NCBI RefSeq assembly: GCF_900105735.1
Contig: NZ_LT629793.1
Coordinates: 2,232,001-2,296,000 of the forward strand
Source: Pseudomonas yamanorum
Lineage (GTDB): Bacteria > Pseudomonadota > Gammaproteobacteria > Pseudomonadales > Pseudomonadaceae
Direction: 5' to 3'
Length of the DNA: 64,000 bases
Shown: positions 25,999 to 33,355 of the stretch, one piece after another
Position numbering within the stretch: position 1 is the stretch's first letter
How the letters are laid out: each line of letters begins with the position of its first letter
Notes under the pieces: generated by a model
Seen by the model: the letters and a program-made list of their open reading frames with translations, nothing else
Told to the model about the DNA's origin: nothing
Databases searched by the model: none
Position numbers and translations under genes: made by a program

Positions 25999-26376
25999 AT
26001 GGCTCAGCCATCGATATTGGTGCTGGAAGACGACGAAATCATTCGCTCGTTGATGGTGGATGTACTGGAGGATTTCGGCGCGGTGGTGACCTCATTCCCT
26101 TCCGCAGACGAAGGAATGATTTTTCTGGAGCGGGCCAATGATCCGGTAGACTTGATTGTCAGCGATATCCAGATGCCCGGCTTGCTCAATGGCTACGATT
26201 TGAGCAAGGTAGTCGCCCATCGCTGGCCGACGCTGCCCGTGGTACTGACTTCGGGCAACACCGCAATGGCTTCGCAATTGGGCAGCACCGTGCGGTTCCT
26301 GCCCAAGCCATGGACCACCCAGCGCCTGCTCGATTGCGTGCAGTCGGCCCTGGTACAGGCCCCGCCCATGCGTTGA
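25999..26376 (+). CDS. single-domain response regulator of the phytochrome operon
   Basis: A 125-aa stand-alone receiver domain: acidic pair in LEDDE, phospho-acceptor D56 in LIVSDIQMPG, conserved Thr/Ser in VVLTSGN, and Lys in FLPKPW. No output domain, so it acts by protein contact or as a phosphate sink. It is 101 bases before bphO and on the same strand as bphO-bphP, so BphP is the likely kinase partner. Confidence 0.9.
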   Translation: MAQPSILVLEDDEIIRSLMVDVLEDFGAVVTSFPSADEGMIFLERANDPVDLIVSDIQMPGLLNGYDLSKVVAHRWPTLPVVLTSGNTAMASQLGSTVRFLPKPWTTQRLLDCVQSALVQAPPMR

Positions 26377-26477
26377 TAGCATCGCGATATCAGCTAACCC
26401 GAACTTCGCGGCAGTTCCTGCGGTCAGTTATCAGGCAACCCTACATGGCCAGCAGGCCCCCAGTTCGAGTTTACTGA

Positions 26478-27092
26478 ATGCATTCACAGGCCCATGACGT
26501 TGGTGCGCCACCTGTACTTGAAGCCCTGCGCTCGGGTACTGCGTTACTGCACGTCGCCCTGGAAAAGCGCTTGCCGTTTTTCTCTCCGCAGCTGGATTAC
26601 GACGGCTACCGACGCCTGCTCCAGGCCTACTACGGATTCTACAAACCTCTGGAAGCAACGCTGACCGACAGCGGTTTGATCCCTGCGGGATTTGATCAGG
26701 TGCTGCGTCTGAAGACGCCAACCTTGTTGGTGGATCTCCACGCCCTGGGCCTGGACGACCAAGCCATCGCGGTGCTCCCCCACTGCTCATCGCTGCCACC
26801 CCTGGACACACCCGCCGCCTGCCTGGGCGCGCTTTACGTGGTGGAAGGCGCCACTCTGGGTGGGCAGATCCTGCGCCGGGAAATGGCCGGGCGCCTGGGA
26901 CTGGATGCCGACAATGGCGGCGCGTTTCTCAATGTGTATGGCGCTGAAACCGGCCGGCGCTGGAAAGACTTTCTCAATTACCTGAGCCATGTGCCCCTCG
27001 ACGCGCACGCCAAACTGCGCGCCGTGAACGCGGCCCGCTCGACATTCAGCTGCTTTGAGCAATGGCTCGACAGCCAGGAGGTACTGCTATGA
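26478..27092 (+). CDS. bphO: heme oxygenase (BphO), biliverdin-producing
   Basis: A 204-aa heme oxygenase that opens heme to biliverdin, CO and iron, supplying the chromophore for BphP. The proximal heme ligand is probably His25 in SGTALLHVALEKRLPFF; LGALYVVEGATLGGQIL is the conserved distal helix. Its stop overlaps the BphP start (ATGA), the usual bphO-bphP arrangement in pseudomonads. Confidence 0.93.
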   Translation: MHSQAHDVGAPPVLEALRSGTALLHVALEKRLPFFSPQLDYDGYRRLLQAYYGFYKPLEATLTDSGLIPAGFDQVLRLKTPTLLVDLHALGLDDQAIAVLPHCSSLPPLDTPAACLGALYVVEGATLGGQILRREMAGRLGLDADNGGAFLNVYGAETGRRWKDFLNYLSHVPLDAHAKLRAVNAARSTFSCFEQWLDSQEVLL

Positions 27093-29317
27093 AACCCGAA
27101 GATTTTGAAGAACTGCTTGCCAACTGTGCAGACGAACCCATCCGCTTCCCGGGGGCCATCCAGCCCCACGGTGCACTGCTGACTCTGTCCGAGCCGGACC
27201 TGCATATCGTGCAGGTCAGCGCCAACGTAGCCGAACTGTTCAACCACTCACCGGAATCCCTGCTGGGCCAGCCGCTGCACACATTGATCGGCATTGAACA
27301 TGCCGAAGCCGTCCAGGCCATGGTCACGCAAAACAGCTTTTTTGATGCCCCGCCGCTGCATATGACCCTCAACGGCTCGGAGTTCGAAGGGTTGCTGCAC
27401 CGCCATCAGGATGTGCTGGTGCTGGAGTTCGAGCCACGGCTCAAGGATTTCCAGCCGCGGGCGCTCAATGGCCGGACCAGCAACCTGGGCAAGATGCTGC
27501 AACGCCTGCAGGCGGCGAAAACCCTGCAAGCCTTGTATGAAATCAGCGTCAACGAAATCCAGGCCATGACCGGCTACGACCGCGTGCTGATTTATCGCTT
27601 CGAAGAAGAAGGCCACGGCCAGGTGATCGCCGAAGCGTCGGCCCCGTCCATGGAGCTCTTCAACGGCCTGTTCTTCCCGGCCTCCGACATCCCCGAACAA
27701 GCTCGGGAGCTGTACCGCACCAACTGGTTGCGGATCATCCCCAATGCCGACTATGAGGCTGTGCCACTGGTGCCCCGGTTGCGCCCGGACACCGGCCAGC
27801 CACTGGACCTGAGCTTCGCTACCCTGCGCAGCGTGTCGCCGATTCACTGCCAGTACATGAAAAACATGGGGGTGCTGTCGTCCATGAGCATTTCCCTGAT
27901 GTCCGGCGACAAACTCTGGGGCCTGATCAGTTGCGGCAACCGCCAGCCGCTGCTGGTGCCCAATGACTTGCGCACCGCGTGCCAGACCATTGGCCAAGTG
28001 CTGTCGTTGCAGATCAGTGCCATGGAAGCCCTGGACCTCAGCCGCCAGCGCGAAGAAAAAGTCGAAGCCCTGGCCTTGCTCAGCCAGGCCATGCAGGCCT
28101 CACCCGCGAACGTCTTCGACGGCCTGGCGCAGCGCCCGCAACTGCTGATGGACCTGACCCTCGCTGGCGGTGTGGCGATCATCGAAGACAAGCAACTGCA
28201 CCGCTACGGCAACTGCCCGGAACCTGCGCAAATCCGCGCCCTGCACAAGTGGCTGCAAGAAACCGGGCAGCCGGTGTTTGCCAGCCATAACCTGTCCTCG
28301 GTGTACCCACCGGCAGCTGAATATCAGCACGTCGCCAGCGGTGTGCTGGCCATGAGCTTGCCCAAGCCGGTGGACAACGGTGTGTTGTGGTTTCGCCCCG
28401 AAGTGAAGGAAAACATCAACTGGAGCGGCGACCCGAACAAACCCCTGGACCTGGAAAGCACCGACGCGGGCCTGCACCTTCGCCCGCGTACTTCGTTTGA
28501 AATCTGGAAGGTGGAGATGGCCGGCATTTCCACCAAATGGAGCCACGGCGACCGCTTCGCCGCGAACGACCTGCGTCGCTCGGCCCTGGAAAATGACCTG
28601 GCCCGCCAGGTGCTGCGTGAACAACAGGCCGTGCGCGCTCGGGATGAGCTGGTGGCGGTGGTTTCCCACGACCTGCGCAACCCGATGACGGTGATCTCGA
28701 TGCTCTGCGGCATGATGCAAAAGGCCTTCAGTTCCGATGGCCCACACACCTCGCGACGGATTTCCTCGGCCATCGACACCATGCAACAAGCCGCCGGGCG
28801 CATGAATGTGCTGCTGGAAGATTTGCTCGACACCTCGAAGATCGAAGCCGGGCGCTACACCGTCAAGCCGGTGGCGCTGGACGTGAGCCAGATGTTCGAA
28901 GAGGCCTATTCACTGCTCGCGCCCCTGGCGATGGAAAAGGGCATCGACCTGTCCTTCAATGCCGAACCCGGGCTGCAAATCAATGCCGACCCGGAGCGGC
29001 TGTTCCAGGTGCTGTCGAACCTGATCGGCAACGCCATCAAGTTCACCCCGCGCCAGGGCAATATCGGCATCAGTGCGTTGAGCAATGGCGAAGAGATTGT
29101 GTTTTCGGTGCGTGACTCCGGCGAAGGGATCGCCCCTGATCAGTTGCCTCATGTGTTTGATCGCTACTGGACTCAAACCGAAAACAATCCCACCGGCAGC
29201 GGCCTCGGGCTGTACATCACCCAAGGCATCGTGCAGGCCCACGGCGGGCGGATCGAGGCTGAAAGTGAGTTGGGGCGGGGCAGTGAGTTTCGGTTTACGG
29301 TGCCCAAGCCGGCTTGA
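27089..29317 (+). CDS. bphP: bacteriophytochrome sensor histidine kinase (BphP)
   Basis: A 742-aa red/far-red photoreceptor. Biliverdin-attaching Cys13 lies in the N-terminal extension (LLANCADEPIRFPGAIQPHG) before the PAS domain; the GAF domain has FFPASDIPEQAR, the PHY domain follows at about 320-510, then HisKA with VVSHDLRNPMTVI and the ATPase domain (NLIGNAIKF, DSGEGIAPDQ, GSGLGLYI). Start ATG 27089 follows CAGGAGG; the ORF could open 9 codons earlier inside bphO but only this ATG is coupled. No output domain is fused, so it must signal through a response regulator. Confidence 0.96.
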   Translation: MKPEDFEELLANCADEPIRFPGAIQPHGALLTLSEPDLHIVQVSANVAELFNHSPESLLGQPLHTLIGIEHAEAVQAMVTQNSFFDAPPLHMTLNGSEFEGLLHRHQDVLVLEFEPRLKDFQPRALNGRTSNLGKMLQRLQAAKTLQALYEISVNEIQAMTGYDRVLIYRFEEEGHGQVIAEASAPSMELFNGLFFPASDIPEQARELYRTNWLRIIPNADYEAVPLVPRLRPDTGQPLDLSFATLRSVSPIHCQYMKNMGVLSSMSISLMSGDKLWGLISCGNRQPLLVPNDLRTACQTIGQVLSLQISAMEALDLSRQREEKVEALALLSQAMQASPANVFDGLAQRPQLLMDLTLAGGVAIIEDKQLHRYGNCPEPAQIRALHKWLQETGQPVFASHNLSSVYPPAAEYQHVASGVLAMSLPKPVDNGVLWFRPEVKENINWSGDPNKPLDLESTDAGLHLRPRTSFEIWKVEMAGISTKWSHGDRFAANDLRRSALENDLARQVLREQQAVRARDELVAVVSHDLRNPMTVISMLCGMMQKAFSSDGPHTSRRISSAIDTMQQAAGRMNVLLEDLLDTSKIEAGRYTVKPVALDVSQMFEEAYSLLAPLAMEKGIDLSFNAEPGLQINADPERLFQVLSNLIGNAIKFTPRQGNIGISALSNGEEIVFSVRDSGEGIAPDQLPHVFDRYWTQTENNPTGSGLGLYITQGIVQAHGGRIEAESELGRGSEFRFTVPKPA

Positions 29318-29457
29318 AACTGCGCCTCATCGAGACGGCGAAGCAAATGGAAACCCAGAGGCCCGGAACGCTGGACCGGGCCAGGGCCACTGATCAGGAC
29401 GCACTCAAAGGGAGGTGAATGCGCACTTCACGTCCTTTCTAATGAGAGCCAACATCT

Positions 29458-29661
29458 ATGTCCTTTCCAATCATTGGCAGCGCTTTCCATATCCAATCCT
29501 TCAATCAACCCACTCATTCGCCTCAAGCCACTCAACCCGTCCAACCTGTTCAGCCGGCCCCCAAACCAAACGATGAGCCCTCGCGTAGCAGCTCCAGCCA
29601 GCAAAGTTTTCAGTCGAATAGCGGTAATCTGACTGATCTGGGAAAAGGCAATTTGCCGTGA
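29458..29661 (+). CDS. small Pro/Gln/Ser-rich protein with LGxGxLP C-terminus
   Basis: A 67-aa low-complexity protein: MSFPIIGSAFHIQSFN start, a Pro/Gln-rich middle (PQATQPVQPVQPAPKP), then SSSSQQSF and the end SGNLTDLGKGNLP. No signal peptide or helix. Its last 13 residues match 8 of 13 with the small protein at 33036-33242. The RBS is weak, so coding is supported mainly by that match. Convergent with the EnvZ-like gene. Confidence 0.6.
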   Translation: MSFPIIGSAFHIQSFNQPTHSPQATQPVQPVQPAPKPNDEPSRSSSSQQSFQSNSGNLTDLGKGNLP

Positions 29662-29675
29662 GGGTTTAAGCCTTC

Positions 29676-30995
29676 CTAAACCGGCAACACCACCACGGCG
29701 GCCAACCCGCCACACGGGCGATTCTCCAACGTCAGCGTTCCACCGTGTTCCAAGACAATCGCCCGTGCCGTGGAGAGCCCCAAACCGACCCCGCCGGTAC
29801 TTTTATTGCGTGAGCCTTCCAGCCGAAAGAACGGCAGGAACACCTGCTCATGCTGCTCCTGCGGGATGCCCGGGCCACGGTCCAGTACCCGTATCGTCAC
29901 CACGCCCGGACTCTGTTGCAGTTCGATTTCCGGCGCCCGCCCGTAGTGGATCGCATTGTCCATCAGGTTGGTCATCACTCGCTTGAGCCCCAGCGGGCGA
30001 CCGAAATACACCAGCCGTGGCGGGCCATTGAAGGTGATGTCGATGGACTGGTCGCGGTAATCGTCAATCAGCGTTTGCAGCAACTCAGCGAGGTCCAGTT
30101 GGGTGGCCTGTTCCAGACGCGCATCGTCGCGAAAGAATTCCAGCGCGGTGTTGATCATCGCCTGCATCTCGTCGACATCCCGGAACAGGCGGTGCTGCTG
30201 GTCGGCATCCTCGATAAATTCACCCCGCAGGCGCAGGCGGGTCAGCGGCGCCCGCAGGTCATGGGAAATCGCGGCGAGCATCTGGGTGCGGTCCTGGATG
30301 AAGTGCTGCAACTGCGCCTGCATGCCGTTGAACGCGAGGATCGCCTGGCGAATTTCGTGGGGGCCGACCGGCTCAACGGGCGGCGCACGAAAGTCGGCGC
30401 CGAAACGGCGCACGCCCTGGGTGAAATGCTGTAATGGCCGGGCCAGACGCCGGGTGGCAATCAGCGTGACCAACGCGGTGGAAATCAGCACCAGCATCAG
30501 CACCACCAGGCTGCGCGGGCCCTCCGCCAGGCCCCAACTGCGGGACGGCGCGCTGAATACCAGCCACGATTGATCAACCAGCTGCACCATCAGCACATAG
30601 TGCCCGCCGGGGCCTGGCCAATCAGATGGCTCATAGACCTCCATTCGCCGTTCCGGCCCCTTGAGTAGCTGTTTAAACAGCTGATCGGAATGAAAAACCG
30701 GGTCTTCCAGAATCGGCACATCAATACCTGCGCGGGTGGCCGACCAACTCACGTTGAAACTGTCGTCACCCACCGCCTGTGTCAGTGGTGGGCGCTGGGA
30801 AGGCTCCGCGGCTTCGATCATCCGTACGATCACCGCGACCTTTTCCAACAGGCCCGTTTCACTCAACGGCGGCCTGGCCCAAACGCCGGCCAGTTGCACG
30901 AACAAGGCGTTGAAGGCCAGCGCCGTGAGCATCGCAATCAGGATGGTCAGGGCAATCCAGCGGGCCACGGTGTCCCGGGGTTTGAAGCGGCTCAT
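29676..30995 (-). CDS. sensor histidine kinase (EnvZ-like)
   Basis: A 439-aa kinase: first helix at about 13-35, periplasmic region to about 160, second helix at about 163-185, HAMP (RRLARPLQHFTQGVRRFG), HisKA with AAISHDLRAPLTRLRLR, and ATPase domain (NLMDNAIHYGR, DRGPGIPQEQ, GVGLGLSTAR). The AISHDLRTPLTR-type H-box is EnvZ-like. Overlaps its regulator by 4 bases. Signal unknown. Mla lipoprotein gene is divergent from the pair. Confidence 0.92.
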   Translation of the reverse strand: MSRFKPRDTVARWIALTILIAMLTALAFNALFVQLAGVWARPPLSETGLLEKVAVIVRMIEAAEPSQRPPLTQAVGDDSFNVSWSATRAGIDVPILEDPVFHSDQLFKQLLKGPERRMEVYEPSDWPGPGGHYVLMVQLVDQSWLVFSAPSRSWGLAEGPRSLVVLMLVLISTALVTLIATRRLARPLQHFTQGVRRFGADFRAPPVEPVGPHEIRQAILAFNGMQAQLQHFIQDRTQMLAAISHDLRAPLTRLRLRGEFIEDADQQHRLFRDVDEMQAMINTALEFFRDDARLEQATQLDLAELLQTLIDDYRDQSIDITFNGPPRLVYFGRPLGLKRVMTNLMDNAIHYGRAPEIELQQSPGVVTIRVLDRGPGIPQEQHEQVFLPFFRLEGSRNKSTGGVGLGLSTARAIVLEHGGTLTLENRPCGGLAAVVVLPV

Positions 30996-31702
30996 GAGCG
31001 GGTCACCGCGACGGTGAACTGGTAACCACCGTTACGCACGGTACGAATCATCGCCGGGCGCTTGGTGTCGAACTCCAGCTTGCGTCGCAGGCGGCTGACC
31101 TGCACGTCGATGCTGCGGTCGAACGCGTCATGGCTATGGCCCCGCGCCAGGTTCAGCAATTGCTCGCGGGTGAGCACGCGCTGCGGGTGTTCGACGAACA
31201 CCAGCAGCAGGTCGAACTCCCCGGACGACAACGGGATCATCACCTGGTCCGGCGAGCGCAACTCACGGCGCGTCAGGTCCAGTTGCCAGCCGGCGAAACG
31301 AATCAGCGGGCGCGACACGTCGCCCAACGTCGGTCGGTTTTCACCCGCCCGACGCAGTACGGCGCGCACCCGGGCAAGTAATTCACGGGCATCGAAAGGT
31401 TTGCTCAGGTAGTCATCGGCGCCCATTTCCAGGCCCACCACGCGATCACTCAGTTCGCCCATGGCGGTCAGCATGATCACTGGTGTTGCGTATTGCTGGC
31501 GCAGGCGCTGGCACAGCAACAGGCCGTTATCCCCCGGCAGCATCAGGTCGAGGATGATCAGGTCGGCAGGCGTACGCTCCATGGCCGCCCACAGCTCGGC
31601 GCCATTGGCGGCGGTCTCGACCGTGTAGCCATGTTGCAGAAAAAATTTCTTCAGCAGGGCGAGGACCTCAAGGTCATCGTCCACGATTAAAAGATGGCTC
31701 AC
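30992..31702 (-). CDS. OmpR-family response regulator
   Basis: A 236-aa regulator: receiver with VDDD, phospho-acceptor Asp in LIILDLMLPGDNG, Lys in DDYLSKPF; winged helix with REQLLNLARGHSHDAFDRSIDVQVSRLRRKLE and the final strand pair TVRNGGYQF. Start is GTG at 31702 without a strong RBS. Divergent from mlaA with a 164-base gap holding a direct repeat (31777-31805). Confidence 0.92.
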   Translation of the reverse strand: MSHLLIVDDDLEVLALLKKFFLQHGYTVETAANGAELWAAMERTPADLIILDLMLPGDNGLLLCQRLRQQYATPVIMLTAMGELSDRVVGLEMGADDYLSKPFDARELLARVRAVLRRAGENRPTLGDVSRPLIRFAGWQLDLTRRELRSPDQVMIPLSSGEFDLLLVFVEHPQRVLTREQLLNLARGHSHDAFDRSIDVQVSRLRRKLEFDTKRPAMIRTVRNGGYQFTVAVTRS

Positions 31703-31776
31703 CGGTGGGCATCACTTGGTCTTGTGGATGCGCCATCTAAAACCATTCGAGGCGGCCCGTCATATATTTCAATCGT

Positions 31777-31805
31777 GCAATAAAGCGTCAACGGCGCAAT
31801 AAAGC
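31777..31805. promoter_or_regulatory. direct repeat GCAATAAAGC upstream of mlaA
   Basis: GCAATAAAGC occurs at 31777-31786 and 31796-31805, 19 bases start to start (about two helical turns), in the gap between the divergent OmpR-type regulator and mlaA. A pair of half-sites on one DNA face is what an OmpR-type dimer would bind. Confidence 0.4.
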
Positions 31806-31866
31806 AGACATCTTTGCGCAAGCCTCGAATGCCAGCATCGGTCTCCTTTTTCCGGAGACTGTGCTT

Positions 31867-32655
31867 ATGCGTTCGCTGACGTACCCCCAGCACCTGGCTC
31901 GCCAGGCCGTGCTGTTGCTGACCGTGTCTTACCTGACGGGCTGCGCAAGCCCGGCCAACCTGGCGAGTACCACACGCTGCGCACAGGTTTCCTACCCGGT
32001 GTATGACCCCGCCGAGCCGGTCAACCGGGGCGTCTTCGCCTTCAACCGCGCGGTGGACGACTATGCCCTGGCGCCTGTAGCCCGCGGCTACCGATACCTG
32101 CCGGATTTTTTCCAGCAGGGTGTGCATAACTTCGCCAGCAACTTCAGCGAACCCAAGGTATTTATCAACGACCTGCTGCAAGGCAACCCTCGGCGCTCGG
32201 TCAACACGCTGGGACGCTTTGCGGTGAACACCACCGTGGGAATCGTCGGGTTGATTGATGTGTCGGACCCGCTGGGCATTCCCCGTCACACCGCCGACTT
32301 CGGCCAGACCTTTGGCGTGTGGGGGATTGGCAACGGCCCGATCGTGGAACTGCCTTTGCTGGGCACCGGCAACAGCCGCGATGCGGCGGGCAAGGTCTTG
32401 AACTTCCTGGTGGCGCCGCTGGGCGACAGCGATACCGTACAAACCCTGGACACCATCAGCCTGGTAGGCGGTACGGTGGATACGCGCGCGTCGTTGCTGC
32501 CGCTGACCGACAGCCTGCAAAAGTTGCCGGACTACTACAGCGCCTTGCGTAACGTGGTGGCCGAACACCGCGCGGCCTTTGTGCTGGAGGGCAAGCAGGG
32601 GGCGACGTCGCCCCGGGCCGATGATTGCGCAAAGGGAGCGGGCGATGATTTCTGA
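31867..32655 (+). CDS. mlaA: MlaA (VacJ) family outer-membrane lipoprotein
   Basis: A 262-aa lipoprotein. The lipobox is LTGC (Cys at about residue 21). Conserved MlaA segments follow: DPAEPVNRGVFAFNRAVDDYALAPVARGY, NFASNFSEPKVFINDLLQG, FAVNTTVGIVGLIDVSDPLGI, and FGQTFGVWGIGNGPIVELPLLG. MlaA removes mislocalised phospholipids from the outer leaflet with porins as partners; the MlaFEDB complex is elsewhere. ATG 31867 follows CGGAG at good spacing; a GTG two codons upstream is less likely. Its end overlaps the next gene by 11 bases. Confidence 0.92.
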   Translation: MRSLTYPQHLARQAVLLLTVSYLTGCASPANLASTTRCAQVSYPVYDPAEPVNRGVFAFNRAVDDYALAPVARGYRYLPDFFQQGVHNFASNFSEPKVFINDLLQGNPRRSVNTLGRFAVNTTVGIVGLIDVSDPLGIPRHTADFGQTFGVWGIGNGPIVELPLLGTGNSRDAAGKVLNFLVAPLGDSDTVQTLDTISLVGGTVDTRASLLPLTDSLQKLPDYYSALRNVVAEHRAAFVLEGKQGATSPRADDCAKGAGDDF

Positions 32656-32923
32656 TTCAAGCTCCCTGATTCTGCAACATCAGGTCCGCAGACGCGGCGC
32701 CAACGCCCTGCTCTGCCGGGAAACGCGCTTGCATCTCTCTGGCGACCAGAATCGGCTGATCCTCAGTCGCTATGTTGAACAGTACAGCCCGCAGGGTGTG
32801 CGATGGGTCGAGCGCCAACACAGCGTGGCACTGGCCGATGTAATGCGCTGGCTGATGACGTCGGGAGAAGCATCCGTCACGACCCATGAACCCCATAAGA
32901 AGGTGGACCTGACAACGTCATAA
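32645..32923 (+). CDS. small hypothetical protein coupled to mlaA
   Basis: A 92-aa basic soluble protein starting MISDSSSLILQHQVRRRGANALL; RLHLSGDQNRLILSRYVEQYSPQGVRWVERQHSVALADVMRWLM looks like one compact fold. No family recognised. RBS GGGAGCGGG precedes it, and it overlaps the mlaA end by 11 bases, so it is co-expressed with mlaA. Confidence 0.65.
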   Translation: MISDSSSLILQHQVRRRGANALLCRETRLHLSGDQNRLILSRYVEQYSPQGVRWVERQHSVALADVMRWLMTSGEASVTTHEPHKKVDLTTS

Positions 32924-33035
32924 TTTGACGCGAGACGTTTATAGCGAGGCAACCAGGGGATGCGTAATTTCTCGCTCTCCTTGATAGCGCTGGCTATCAA
33001 TGCAGACAGCCTCTCTTTTAAAAAGGAACATCGCC

Positions 33036-33242
33036 ATGATCGATGCTATGAACAGCTCCTATGCACAATTGCCCACCCCCTCGGTCCCCACTGAACAACC
33101 TGCGCCGGTACGAAACAAGCGAAGCCTTGAACCGTTCGCCGAAGCGAGGGATACCCTTGACTACAACGGCGCCTCGTCCAACGACCGGGGTCGTAAAAAC
33201 TCCGGCGGCCTGGACAACCTCGGCGGCGGCCGCCTGCCCTGA
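33036..33242 (+). CDS. small Pro-rich protein with LGxGxLP C-terminus
   Basis: A 68-aa protein with a good RBS (AAAAGGAAC) 6 bases before the ATG. No signal peptide or membrane helix. The middle is charged (NKRSLEPFAEARDTLDYNG); the C-terminus SGGLDNLGGGRLP matches the end of the small protein at 29458-29661 in 8 of 13 positions. Function unknown; the shared ends point to one family. A hairpin follows at 33254. Confidence 0.65.
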   Translation: MIDAMNSSYAQLPTPSVPTEQPAPVRNKRSLEPFAEARDTLDYNGASSNDRGRKNSGGLDNLGGGRLP

Positions 33243-33253
33243 CTCTCCAACTG

Positions 33254-33274
33254 GAGGGCAGCAGCGCTGCCCTC
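33254..33274 (+). terminator. hairpin after the small Pro-rich gene
   Basis: GAGGGCAGC and GCTGCCCTC form a perfect 9-bp stem with loop AGC, 11 bases after the stop codon. There is no T-run; it is likely a 3' stabilising or weak terminating structure. Confidence 0.45.
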
Positions 33275-33355
33275 TCACTGGGTTCATGCCTTGACAAAAC
33301 ACTGACATCCATTGCGTTACCCTTTGCCCCCAACCTGTAATGAGCCGTGGCCTTC

